A stretch of 64,000 nucleotides of DNA from Quercus robur (taxonomy: Eukaryota > Streptophyta > Magnoliopsida > Fagales > Fagaceae). The notes under the pieces were generated by a model, which worked only from the letters and a program-made list of their open reading frames with translations, searched no databases and was not told the DNA's origin. Both the position numbers and the translations under genes were made by a program. Below, piece after piece: positions 12,483 to 23,321 of this stretch (the stretch's first letter is position 1; the number at the start of each line of letters is the position of its first letter). The stretch lies in contig NC_065539.1 of assembly GCF_932294415.1 (NCBI RefSeq), forward strand, positions 52,471,501 through 52,535,500, written 5' to 3'.

Positions 12483-15400
12483 CTACCAGATGTACACCTT
12501 TGGGATGCGCTTCACCTTTGGAAAATCTAATCTTCCTTCTCTCTCAATGCGATTTTTAAGTTCCATTGAGACAGATTTCAAATCCAGTTGTCGAAGATTT
12601 TTAAGGTATTCAATGCCCTTGGGCACTGTCTTTAACTCCATGCAGCTGTCAATCTCTAGGGATTTCAGATTTGACATCACCCCTTTTTCTATTATTATCT
12701 CATTCAATGGAGGCAAATTACGAATTTCCAATCTTGTAAGCTTAAGAAAGCCTGTACTGAAACATAGCTGTTGTCCAACATAGGCATTAATAAGTACAAG
12801 AAGTCCCAGATGGGGCAAAGCAGCGATGTAAGGGAGTAGATTTTCTTCTTGTCTTGACCAATGCAATTGCAAATTTGTGAGGCTTTGAAGTGAACAAAAC
12901 CATTGTGGCACCTTCTCTAGTTTTCCAGTCAAAATAAGCTTTCGAAGGTTGGGAGGAGGAGATGAGAGTGCATCCATTCTGAGAGTTTCCTCCTCATTAG
13001 TTACCATGATACCCAAGCTCCTAAGACTTGTCATGTTTTGAATTGAGATACATAAATCCGTCTCATTTGCTGCTTTCACTTTTGAAATACCGAATGTGGT
13101 CAATTGGGTCATGCTTCGAATTTGTCTTATCAAGTCATCATCTGCTTCAATAGTACCCATAGTTTGCAAATTCTTTAACTGAGTGATATTTGATGGTACT
13201 TGCATCCCTGTAAAACATTTGAAGTCATTCGAGTTTCCAATGTAGCGATAGTACATAATTAGATGCCGCAACTTTTGCAACTTTCCTATTCCACGAGGAA
13301 GGGTCTTTATTTGTGTGTCCCCAATGTCCAAGGTTTCAAGATTAAGGAGCTTTCCTATAGAATTTGGGAGCTTCTTAAGTAAGGTTCCCCTTAAATTCAA
13401 ATATCTTAAGTTGAATAATTGGAATACTTCATCAGGCAATTCATCAATGGGGGCATCCTCCAAATCTAGAACCCTTAACATTTTACTTCCTAAAGGCAAT
13501 GTTTTCAACGTCTTGTTAAAAACAAGAAAAGAGCGAATCTTTGACATATTTGTAAATGATTTGAGTTCTCCATCTGTTTTGTGAATTGAAATGCGGCGTG
13601 CTCTGCATTCTTTCATTTCTTCTCCTCCATCATGTACAACACCGAACTTTTCTTTGACTGATATTGATAGAGCAAGCTCTCGCAAAAGATCATGCATTTT
13701 GCATCTCTGTGGCCTTCCAAATTCATTCCTCTTTACAACTTGAAGCATGTTCCTGAAAGTGAGTTTTACTAGATAGCTATCTGCTACTTCTTCTAGAGTG
13801 GACCCTTCAACTTTTTCCACAAATCCTTCTGCCATCCACAGCTTAATGAGCCTTTTTCTTCGAATCTCATGATCTTCAGGGAAAATAGAGCAATATAAGA
13901 AACAATGCTTCAATTGATATGGTAAATCGTTGAAACTAAGCAACAAAATGCTCTTCACTGCTTCTAGCTCAGGAGTTTTACTTAGATCCCAATTCAAGCT
14001 ACTATAAATTTGATTCCATTGAGACGTATTCTTGGAGTACATAAGACTGCCCAAAGCCACTATAGCAAGAGGTAGGCCTTGGCATTTTCCCACAAGTTTT
14101 TTAGAAAAACATTCAAGCTCTGGCGGACAGCTTCTGTTTGGACTGCTTAAGAATGCTTTCTTGCAAAAGAGTTCCCACGCCTCTTCCGGTTCTAGCAATT
14201 GAATATGATGAACATAAGGTATACCAATAAAAGGATGGCGAGCTACATCATCTTTACGAGTTGTAAGGATGATTTTGCTCCTGGATTTGCTCCAGAATTT
14301 GTTCTTGATTTTGCTCCCAGGATATCTCTCTCGAAGTGATACTTTTAGTTCGTCCAAGACATTTGTGTCCCAAACATCATCTAGGACAAGAAGATATGAC
14401 TTCTTCTCTAAGCAGCTCACCAGCATTTCTACTAACAGTCTGTAGTTCATGGAACTCAAGTCTGATGGATTTGTTTCCTTCCTTGACTCATAGAATTCCG
14501 TAATCATGCTCCTCAGTAAGTCTTCTACATCATATGTTTGGGCGACAGTGATCCATGCATAGCAATCAAAATGTCTCTTTACAGCGTCACTGTTGTAGGT
14601 GCTGGCAACTAGGGTGGTCTTGCCAGATCCTCCCATCCCGAGGATTGAAATGACAGTCTGTTGTTCTCTATCCTTCAACCACGTCTTTAATTGTTTTCTT
14701 TTATCTTTGACCCCTACAAGTTCATCTTCTTCAACAAACAAAGATGATTCAGCATGCCGCACAACCCATTTGTGACTATCTATCAAGATCAAGGCAAACA
14801 CTTAGAGCTGAAGAAGCCAGGTTCAACATGTATAGCAGAAGTTCAAGAAGTCATCTCAGAAGCTCTTGTCGTTTAAGTAGCTGTATTTGATTAGTGATAT
14901 ACGACTTGTAGTTTAGTTTTTACTTTCTTCCATTAGTTGTTACACGTGTGTGGGTTGGTTACTTACACGTGAGAGAAGTTGTTAGTTAGTTGTTCTGTTT
15001 CTGTTAGCTTAGCTCAGAGCTTAATGCTCTGTTTCCGTTCCTAGCTGATCTTGGTGATGTATATAAGGACACAAAGTAAATTAATCAAAGCAATTCAGTT
15101 TTTCCCAATTCTTTCTTTTCTCATACTATCTTCTGAACTGCTCCGCTCTATGTGCTCACCATGATATTTCTGATTTAACTCTGAAATGGTCTTGATTGTA
15201 TTATTGATTTTCTGTAACTTGCTGGCTATTTTATGCCTCACGCAAATAGTCTCTGGAATATAAATTGTGCGGTGAAGGAACCAAGCAAATCGACCCCCAA
15301 TGTGGTGGCTATTGATGTGATACATGAACATATCAATAACATCTTCAACATCATATGCTGTGTTCTTCACTTGTGTCAGCGAAGTTTCCTCTCCGGCACT

Positions 15401-15511
15401 GCTTGCTCCCCTTTTATCTGCATCTATTAAAAAAGATCGCATTCTCGTCAACTCATGCTGGACATCTTCAATTGCATTCGAACCCCCGTTAACAGCGACG
15501 CAGATTTCAAG
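12483..15511 (-). CDS. RPM1-type CC-NB-LRR resistance protein, N-terminus incomplete and interrupted by an insertion
   Basis: A cytoplasmic immune receptor of the CNL class. The CC segment (15511 to 15125) has the diagnostic YDVEDVID (EDVID) motif. The NB-ARC/LRR part (14779 to 12483, one open frame of about 765 codons) shows the P-loop GMGGSGKTT, kinase-2 LLVLDDVWD, RNBS-B KIILTTRKDD, CQGLPLAI, RNBS-D CFLYCSIFPED, the MHD motif as KMHDLL, and then about a dozen irregular LRRs. A stop at 15514-15512 lies where the first ~35 residues of the CC domain should start, and no upstream start exon was found. A ~345-bp insertion splits CC from NB-ARC. Splicing from 15126 to 14780 would remove it and keep the frame. 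The gene is either a recent pseudogene or an expressed truncated receptor. A decayed sister copy lies at 4383-5097. Confidence 0.85.
14780..15124 (+). mobile_element. LTR-like insertion inside the NLR gene
   Basis: About 345 bp separate two NLR segments that are normally contiguous. The direct repeat ACTATCT flanks it (14775-14781 and 15125-15131). On the plus strand it has a promoter-like TGTATATAAGGACAC near 15058 and a pyrimidine-rich end closing in TTTTCTCA, as in an LTR. The left end lacks the canonical TG, so it may be a partial LTR or another small element. Treated as a fossil. Confidence 0.55.
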
Positions 15512-15514
15512 TCA

Positions 15515-16062
15515 GTTTAGCAAAGATCACCAAAATATAAGTAAAAACAAAAACCATAACATAAATAACTAAATTTTTAGCTTGTTGATCAATTTATCTT
15601 CCATTACTTTGATAGAAAGGTTTCAATTCCCCTTCATACTTTTAAAAAGAAAGCCAGGGAACTAAGAATTGGTAGGGGCAACTGAAATACAAAAAGAGGA
15701 AAAATAAAGTTTATTTGCAGGGGTAACTGATGCATTGACAAATGTGAGCAGATAAAAATAAAATAGGTCATCACTTATCAATGAGTAACATGTCAAAGCT
15801 TTTAGTATGGTAAAGAAATAACTCTGATGCCTTTCTTGTCTAATTTCATTCTACCGAATGTAGAGTTGCTGTAAAATTCTTCACTGCAACAAGAATTAAC
15901 ATAAACTACAATAGATGTTTTCATCGGATGCATTCAATTCAAATTGGGAAATGATTTCTAAACTTTTTTCTGGTCCAACCAAAATAGTTCCCATGCTAAG
16001 GCTCTGCAACTGAACTTGAAGGATGAGACACTAATAAAACATTCTTTCTCTATAAGCCCAAA
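15515..16062. other. Intergenic, no supported feature
   Basis: A/T-rich sequence upstream of the NLR fragment and downstream of the twin-CX9C gene. I see no coding exon that could supply the missing NLR N-terminus. Confidence 0.5.
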
Positions 16063-16470
16063 CTACTTTCTTCCTCTGCTAAGCCTCTGCAGGTGGTAAT
16101 TAATGCTTCCCCAAGACTTTCTTTTATTGGTTGCCTGTAACAAAGGCACTCAAAAGTTTTAGAGATATATACTGCATTGGATAATCCAGAAGAAAATAGT
16201 CAAAATTTCAAAAAAAATGGGATGAAAAATTAGGAGTAAAAAGCCGTGTAAAAAGATAGGAGAAGAATATGCTGCAATAAATCAGAAAAGTTATATCACC
16301 TGAGAGTCCATACAGACACTCAAAAGTTCCTTCTGCCGGATGCACTTATCATTACTGTTGTTGTTGACAGCCAAGCAGTTGAGAAATGCAATCATTTCCT
16401 TCATGCAAGGTTTGTGAAGAGAGCTAAATTTCTTTGGGTTAATATAAAGCGAACCAGCTTTCCGACCCAT
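16063..16470 (-). CDS. Twin-CX9C mitochondrial protein, mS37/CHCHD1-like (two exons)
   Basis: CDS is 16470-16300 joined to 16134-16063, giving 80 residues. Exon 1 (57 codons) starts MGRKAGSLYINPKKF and holds two CX9C motifs (C22-C32 and C43-C53). These four cysteines form the CHCH alpha-hairpin, oxidised by the Mia40 import pathway in the intermembrane space. Exon 1 ends CAG before donor GTGATA. Exon 2 follows acceptor TTACAG and encodes ATNKRKSWGSINYH...RGRK and a stop; both junctions are phase 0. The basic C-terminus fits a small ribosomal subunit protein (mS37/MRP10 type) better than a COX assembly factor. A 5'-UTR acceptor (GTGCAG) lies ~18 bases before the ATG, so there is probably an upstream non-coding exon. 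An in-frame ATG 24 codons upstream lies across that acceptor and is not favoured. Confidence 0.85.
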
Positions 16471-17565
16471 TATCCTATACTTAAACTGCACATGCCCAAC
16501 AAGACAGAGTAGACTCAACAACTTGGAAAAAACAAAGGACACCTAAAAGAGTTCCAATATTCAAGAAAATAATAAGAATAAAGAGAACATGTCACAAACA
16601 ATGCAAGACTTGTAGACATTTCAAAGTACATATATACCAGATATACTTCCATTTAAGGACCGAAGAGCATGCACCGATTTTAGTTAAGTCACACATGCAC
16701 CCTTCACCCTTGTTTTTATGGGAAGAGGAGGTGCCCATATGAGCTAAAACTCGTTGACAAAGAGCACACACCATTCTATTGATTGCAAGATAAATCCACT
16801 AAAGAATACCAGAGAATCTGAAAAGTTTTAGATTGGAGATTGCACTCTAGCATGGAAAGCAAGTTGCTTGCACTTCAATTATTAACCCAAGAAACATCTT
16901 TCAGGTTTACAGCAAAGCTTTGTTTCAAGAATTTCCATTAATCAGATTCTAGACCCATATTTTACCCCTATAGAACTCATATTTAAATCCAAAATTTCTC
17001 AAATTTTTTTAGTTGAATTCAACACAATTATATTGGAGTCCTTTTCTCTTTTGGATAAGTATTAAGCCATTATATTAGGATGATGTCAATGTTGATAAAC
17101 TACATGACATTATATTGAATTCAACTGTTAATGTGGTTAAAATACAATGCCCACCTTGCCTGTTTTCATCCCTTCTAAACCTCAACCTCACCAGCATCAC
17201 CCCTTGCTAGTTGCCAGTCTCTCTTCTTGATGTCCATTAGATTTGATGAAGATCAACTCCATCTTCATTAGATCTTGCAGAGATTGGCTTGGATTGCTGG
17301 TCTTGACATTGATCTCTACCCAAATTGATGGAATCGCCTAATCTGGTCAGATGGTTGGTAAGTAGATTTGCATCGGTTGGCAATGGGTTTCTTTCTTCCC
17401 TAATCGACATGGTTGAGTGACAGGGTGGCCATCATACTGAACCCAGTCAACTTGTGATCACCCTTGCCTTTGCCAAATTGCATATCTATCACCTCATTTC
17501 ATGATTCTCTTTCCCCTTTTCCCTTCCTCTCCTATGAAATTCAGGTTGCATATGGGTTTCTTTAT

Positions 17566-17691
17566 GGTCCGTTTGGATTGAGGGGGAGGGAGGGGGAGTA
17601 GAGTAGATTTAGTACAAAATTAGCTTATTTTTACCCATCTTTACTCTACTCCCCTCCACTCCCCCTCCTTCCCCGCTCTATCCAAACAGGC
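17566..17691. mobile_element. Small MITE with GGTCCGTTTGGAT ends
   Basis: Terminal inverted repeats GGTCCGTTTGGAT and ATCCAAACAGGC bracket 126 bp. The inner sequence is also an inverted repeat: GGGGGAGGGAGGGGGAGTAG against its complement CTACTCCCCTCCACTCCCCC. TSDs are unclear. Ends of the type GGCCTGTTTGGAT are common in plant Harbinger/hAT MITEs. Confidence 0.65.
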
Positions 17692-17770
17692 AATTAAGGA
17701 GGTGAGAAGAGAATTGATTTAACTTGGGACAGTAACCTGCTGGACAGCCTTTGGAAGACAAATGGTACGG

Positions 17771-17900
17771 TCATTTTCCCCTAATGCACACAATTGACTG
17801 GGAACCATACCTCATAAAGCAAAGGTCAGTAGTTCGAATCTCCCCTTCCCCCTCCCCATGAGGCCAAACATATTTATTTAAAAAAAATAAATAAAAATTT
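17771..17900 (+). mobile_element. SINE-like copy (tRNA-type B box, A-rich tail)
   Basis: AGTTCGAATCT (B-box-like) is followed by CTCCCCTTCCCCCTCCCC and an A-rich tail ending near 17900. A sister copy at about 20940-21065 shares the same core, so this is a dispersed family. Confidence 0.5.
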
Positions 17901-19040
17901 TCCCTAATGAATTCCGGAAAGAGAACTTTCATAAAAATGTCTTTGATTGCGTTAAAAAAACCAAACTTATTGTTGATTATTGGAAAGTATTAACATTAAA
18001 TCCTTGGCTGGGATTCAGCATATTTATAAAGTTATGGTCAACCTAAGAGGAGCATGTCTGATTATCTCACCTAGAAACAAATTCACTTTCAGTAATATCT
18101 CTCACTGTTTTTTGTTGAAACTGATAACTGAATTCAATATACAGTAACATAGTTTAGCACCATTGATATCACATCACCCCAATATAAGGACTTCATTATA
18201 ATTGTGTTAAATTAATTTTATAAGAAAATTTGGATTCAAATGAATTCTGCCGGAGTAAAATATGAGGACCGTGAACTTGACAAATTGATATTATTGGAAC
18301 AAGGCTTTGCTGTAAGTTTTTTATTGGGGAAAGTAAATGAAGTGCAGAAATTGCAACTTTTTTTGCAAGAGTGCAATATCCATTCTAACACTTTTCAGAT
18401 TGTCTGACATTTGGTGCTCAATGTGTACGTGTATGTGTAATTTGACTTTTCCAATTGCCTGGCATCAGACGCTCTATGTTAGACTCAGTAACAGTATACC
18501 AGTTTGCTTTATTAATCAGTAATAGCAACATCATAATAGGTTGACAAGCCACTTCTCTAAACCTAAGTCATTCAATAATATTAAAATGTCAAATGGAAAC
18601 AACCACTAACCTAAAGACAACAGAAAAATCACAAGGAAATAATCACTAACACAAAGATAACAGAAATATCACATGGACAAACAATCACTGACACAAAGAC
18701 AACGGAAATCACATGCAAACATTGTCTGAAAAAAGAAACAGCAAATTTTAATGTAACATATACTCCACGACCAAGCCCTAACAATCAGCTCAAAAAATGA
18801 TACAATGTACCACCAAGTGACAAGATAAATGTGATAGGTACACTTGTAAAAATCAATCCCAAATAATCTAGACAGTAGACACCAGTAAATATCATAGATA
18901 TGATTCACATATACATAAAGAAAACAAAGAGCCAACAGTAAAAACTAAACATAAATCGAAGCCTCACATTCACGGCCATCCCCTGAATCAACCAACTCAC
19001 CTCCGAACTAAAAAAATCAAGTTTCCCTAGACTCTAAAAA

Positions 19041-19177
19041 ATGGCTGGTTTGTTTGATAAGCAAGCTGATATTTATGTGGATATTAGGCCAACTTATCCA
19101 ATCTACCTATTCTCGATGCTTGCTGCTCTCACCCCTCACCACTCTATCACTTGGAATGTTGGCACTGGCAATGGTCA
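19041..19177 (+). pseudogene. First-exon fragment of a SAM-dependent methyltransferase-like gene
   Basis: The frame begins MAGLFDKQADIYVDIRPTY and continues to WNVGTGNGQAAIG. This is the N-terminus of the plant family of small putative methyltransferases with SAM-binding motif I DVGTGNGQA. Here the motif's first acidic residue is Asn. After GQAAIG the frame runs into a CT repeat and no downstream exon of the family is found in the next kilobases, nor any upstream promoter I can recognise. I read it as a gene fragment, perhaps carried by a transposon or left by a rearrangement. It could be exon 1 of a gene whose remainder was deleted. Confidence 0.7.
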
Positions 19178-19209
19178 AGCTGCTATTGGTTGTTGGTTGC
19201 CTTTTTACC

Positions 19210-19756
19210 TCTCTATCTCTCTCTCTCTCTCACATGCACACATACATTATTTGTAGCTTGATCAATTTTAGCCAGTTTCAATTGAGCAAAAAAAAAATAA
19301 ATAAATAATTCTAATGTGGGTGCATATCTAGCTTTCTTCAAGTATTTGATAATTCCCTCGGCCGTGTGTGTAGTGAGTCCCTCATCTCACAAACATAGAC
19401 ACAGATAATTACACAGAATAATCAATTAGAGTTTGAACGAAAATATTGATTAGAAGTTTTGAATCTTGGATTTCAAAGAATCTCTCATGAGTCCTTGAGA
19501 ACCAGTAGAACTTGTACAATTTCGAGTAGTCGTGTGACTCATGTTAGGTCGATGGTTCCAATCAAAAATTAAACCCGACTCTAAATGGAGTTCAAAACCC
19601 AACAGATTATTAACTTGTTGAGAAGTTGTTTTAAGAGGTCAATTTCAATAAGCCTACTTCATGATCCGCAAAGATGAATAACATGGTCCTTTTGTAGAAT
19701 CATCCATTTGGCATGTTCAAATAGAGCTAGAGTCATATAGAACCACAACATTACAT

Positions 19757-19802
<46 letters not shown>

Positions 19803-20000
19803 GCATTTCATCATTTCTGAGTAGTTTAAATGAATTGAAAAAACTCAATAATCTAGGTACAATATTTTTCTAAGGTAAGATGTATGAATAGATAGACTTT
19901 GGTGTCTCAATGGTTACATGTATTTAAAAAAAGAGGTTCAAAGAAGAAAATACATACATAGAGAGAAATCGGCGAACACAGTAAGCAATAACACTAGATG
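19210..20000. other. Intergenic with microsatellites
   Basis: Contains a (CT)n tract at 19212-19232 and a compound (AC)n(AT)n microsatellite at 19757-19801. No gene seen. Confidence 0.6.
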
Positions 20001-20340
20001 GTATTAGAGCTTACCGCCGGTGCCGCCGCCGCCGCCGGTGATGGGTGCGCAGAGAGAGAGAGAGAGAGTACCGTGTAGCGACGCTAGGTAGATGTCACTG
20101 TGAGACTAGAGCTACTCAGATCAGATGTGTGTAAACTAAGTTTGGTCGCACGAGCGGGTCACGTGTCATAAAAGGACTAAATTGTAAATTTTATTTTTGA
20201 CAAGGACTAAATTGCAATTTAGTCATTTGTTTTTTCCTTTTCTTTTACCTCGTCCCCTTCCCTCTAAACACAGCACACCGTCAATTTGTCAAATACGTAG
20301 TACTCAGTTAAGCTAAGCCCAGCACCACTTTGCTCAACCT
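20001..20340. promoter_or_regulatory. GC-rich block and probable promoter region upstream of prefoldin 2
   Basis: This is the only GC-rich island in an AT-rich neighbourhood. It holds a (GCC)n-like tract at 20013-20037, (GA)n at 20050-20068 and a G-box-like CACGTGTC at 20160. It precedes the inferred start of the prefoldin transcript. On the minus strand GGCG then GTAAGC at the left edge looks like a splice donor, so a divergent transcript may start here too. Start sites are not determined. Confidence 0.4.
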
Positions 20341-20939
20341 CTAATCGACCTGGTACCTTTTCTCTGTCTCTTTATTTCTTGTTGTTGTTATTTTATTTAT
20401 TATTTATTATTATTTTTTTTGTGCCTCTTATATATTCCTTCTTAAACTGGAGGTCCAGGGCTTCGTTTGGTGTCTGAGAAATCTGAATAAGAATGATAAC
20501 GTTGTTTTGGTTTTTCCTATGAGTTTTCTGTCTCATTTGAACCAAAGTAATTGGTGTTTTAGGCTGTTATAGTGTTTGATCTGAATAATGGGGATTTCTG
20601 AGATTTCTTGGTCTTGGGTTTTCATTCTTCGATTGTGCTAGGTTATATTTGGTAATTTGAATAACTAGTTTTGTTTTTGGTTAGGGATTTTATGTATAGA
20701 ATAATTTAATTAATCTACTAATGTTCATATATTGTTATATCTGTTATTGAATTGAAACTCAGATTTTTTAACAAAGCTTTGTTATTTAGGTCCAAAAAAA
20801 GAAAAACAGTAAAAAGTAAAAAGAAGTGCTAGTTATTATAGCTACATAATTATTAGCACTTTACACAATGAACTTCAAATATCATTCAACTGTAATTTTA
20901 AAGAGTTTCAACTTTGCTCTTTATACCAGTATGATTTAG

Positions 20940-21065
20940 GTCTCTGGAATAATGGGTTACTCTAAAAGACCCCAAGGGGTAGCAGAATCCGCCCGGGACC
21001 TTGCCTCATTAAACATTCGGGTTACTAGTTCGATTCTCCCCTTACCCCTCCCCTTGGGCCAAAAA
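20940..21065 (+). mobile_element. SINE-like copy, same family as 17771-17900
   Basis: Shares ACCTTGCCTCATTAAA..., AGTTCGATTCTCCCCTTAC and CCCTCCCC with the copy at 17.8 kb. The B-box-like AGTTCGATTCT suggests tRNA origin. Confidence 0.5.
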
Positions 21066-21874
21066 CTCACTAATTTTTTGATAAATTCGATAGTTACAAT
21101 GAGAGGGGGTGTTGAATGATGTCTTTGTTAGAAACCCCAAAAGGTGCCAGTTGAACTACAAGGCTCTAGTTGGGCCAAAAACTCGCTTCTTAAAAAAATA
21201 TTAAATATGGGCTGATTTTGGATTACTACCAAAACAACGGAAGGGTTATATAATCACAAAAAGTAGTGAGTTATTAGGTATATGAATATGGATTTATGTA
21301 TTGATTGCTTTAGAGTTGGTTTCACTAGCTACTGTCTCATGGGTTCAGGTCTCGTTGTTTGAACTGAAGCTGGTCATGAACTTGTAAATGCAGGTCAGCT
21401 CAGATTTTCTGATTTTTGACTCTGGAATTTAATTCTGGTTTTCGTATTTCATAATGCTATTGGATTTAATCAAAATCCAAAAGCAACTATAAAATGTGTT
21501 GGCAATTTAAAAATTCTGAGATGCCAATCATGTATGAATTTAACAAGGATTGGTATAGGCTATTGTTATAGGTAAAATGAAATTACTGTGTTGAAGCTGC
21601 ATCTTCAAAACCTTTTTATTTAAATTTTGATGACCGTCGGATTACTCCGTTGCAAATCAAATTTTCGTTGAGAGCAGTTTTGTTGCCTGAGCAATGTAGT
21701 GAATTTGTATGCTTTTATTAACTATGCAATTGTTTCATTCTTGTCTCGATCTTTTAAGCATGTTGTGGGTCATGTTGCTTAATTTTGGTTAAATTTTGAT
21801 TCTCTTCTTTCATAGGGTTTAGTGGCAATAGCTTGGGTTTGGGATTTTAAATGTTATTTGTCTAGGATATTATT

Positions 21875-22010
21875 GGCCCGTTTGGTACATGAACTTAAAC
21901 ACATGTTTTCAGTTTTTAAACAACATTACACGTATTTCCACATATTTTTTCACCCACATGTATTTCCAACAAAACTGAAAATGTTGTTTAAACACATGTA
22001 CCAAATGGAT
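21875..22010. mobile_element. MITE with long imperfect inverted repeats
   Basis: GGCCCGTTTGGTACATG at the left is matched by CATGTACCAAATGGAT at the right. The inner parts (ACACATGTTTTCAG and GAAAATGTTGTTTAAACACATG) also pair. The size, about 136 bp, fits a MITE. Confidence 0.65.
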
Positions 22011-22554
22011 ATATTTGAGAAGTGATTAGCAAGGTTTTTTGTCCCAAAATTAAAGGACAAAAGTTTGGAGACATTTTGTTGGTTATATTATTACAAAGTG
22101 CAAGTTATCCAGTGATTGATAATGTTTTTAAGCATATTGTTAGATTCAAACAATGAAGTTCATGTAGTTGGAATCCATGGAAGCTTCTATTCGTTTAAAA
22201 CCACATTACTTGTGCAATAAAAATATTTAACTTCATGTTTAGGCCCTAACAATTAGAAGAACTAGGGGCATTGAGTTGTTTAATTGATTTTTCTCAAGGT
22301 TGTATTTTGCCCACCATGTTTTGTTTTGCTTGTTTTTATTCTTTGGTCCAAAGAAATCTAGTGTTTTGCTGTAATGCTGACGGGCATACAATAATATTAG
22401 GCTCCTTGAATTGAATGTGTTTACCATAGGAATATTACCTGGTACATGAGTCACTTTTCTATAAGGAAGAGCAATGCTATAATAAATGTATCAAGTTCTA
22501 TATGGTGGTTTTCAGTTTGTAGATTAGTATGGATTCTTCTTCTTCTTCTTCTTT

Positions 22555-22708
22555 GTTTTTTTTTTTTTTTTTTTTTTTTTTGATATAAACTGAAACTGTA
22601 TATTCTTTCATAAACATCCACCCAAGTCTTGAATCCATGACCTCAATCTCCACCCTCTCCTTGTGGGAGAATAAATTTTCATTTGAGCTAGTGCTCATTG
22701 GCATAAAA
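22555..22708 (-). mobile_element. SINE in minus orientation
   Basis: On the minus strand the sequence runs from CCAATGAGCACTAGCTCAAATG (A-box-like) through GGATTCAAGACTT (B-box-like) to a 27-base poly(A) tail (T tract 22555-22581). The head is shared with the plus-strand SINE at 22785. Confidence 0.6.
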
Positions 22709-22784
22709 CTAAAAACTGGATTGATGAATTAAGTTCATTAAAATTAGGTTTTCAAGGGGAAAAAAGAAAGGGAAAACATTGTCT

Positions 22785-22892
22785 TGCCAATGAGCTATAG
22801 CTTAAATGGCACTTCCTCTTCCCATAATAATGGGATGGAGGGTGAGATCGTGGGCACTTGTGTGTGTAACTCACCAAAAAAAAAAAAAAAAA
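22785..22892 (+). mobile_element. SINE in plus orientation
   Basis: CCAATGAGCTATAGCTTAAATGGC (22788 onward, A-box-like) leads to GGGTGAGATCGTGGGCAC and a 17-base poly(A) tail at 22876-22892. It is head-to-head with the minus-strand relative just upstream. Confidence 0.6.
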
Positions 22893-23321
22893 TCTCTTGG
22901 ATATTTTAGGTTTATGGATTTATCAAAAGAGGAACAAATCCTGCAATTGCTAAAGCCAATATATTAAGCATCTACCAACCACAGGCCTTATTTCTTCAGG
23001 CTAAAACTTTGTAACCTCCTGATGAATTACCTGAGTTGCCATATGGGATTGAAGTCCTTTAACTAAAAAATCTGTCCCTGATTGTGGATATTGTAATGGA
23101 TCAGAATTTCCTATCGGAATACATATCCTAGTTATTATGATATTTCCTTCTTCTTCTTCTTTTTTTGGGGCGGGGGGGACTGTTCTATCCCACCCCCTAC
23201 AATAATGGTTTACTTGGCAGGAATACCTGTGCCTATATGGAATGTTCCTTCTATCCTATATACTTATCCTTTTTATTTATTTCTTTTTAAAAATCCCCTC
23301 CCCTTTCATTTGTAGAGCATC

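Larger units (their letters stand above)
16490..19040. other. Intergenic / possible 5'-UTR intron of the twin-CX9C gene
   Basis: No coding exon is recognised. It contains a small MITE (17566-17691) and a SINE-like copy (17771-17900), listed separately. The upstream exon of the twin-CX9C gene should lie somewhere here or further right, but its position cannot be fixed by eye. Confidence 0.45.
20341..23315 (+). other. Probable 5'-UTR intron region of the prefoldin 2 gene
   Basis: The acceptor TTTGTAG ends at 23315, six bases before the start codon, and no coding sequence precedes it, so at least one intron lies in the 5' UTR. A donor such as CTG then GTACCT near 20350 is possible but unproven. 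The region holds a SINE-like copy (20940-21065), a MITE (21875-22010) and two SINEs in opposite orientation (22555-22708 and 22785-22892). Confidence 0.5.

Noticed and set aside
12343-12783. Plus-strand 146-codon frame
   Set aside because: Antisense to the NLR 3' end, which has clear LRR coding on the minus strand.
17826-17850. tRNA gene candidate at the TTCGAAT motif
   Set aside because: Only a B-box-like word is present; no acceptor stem or anticodon arm, and a sister copy exists, so it is SINE-like.
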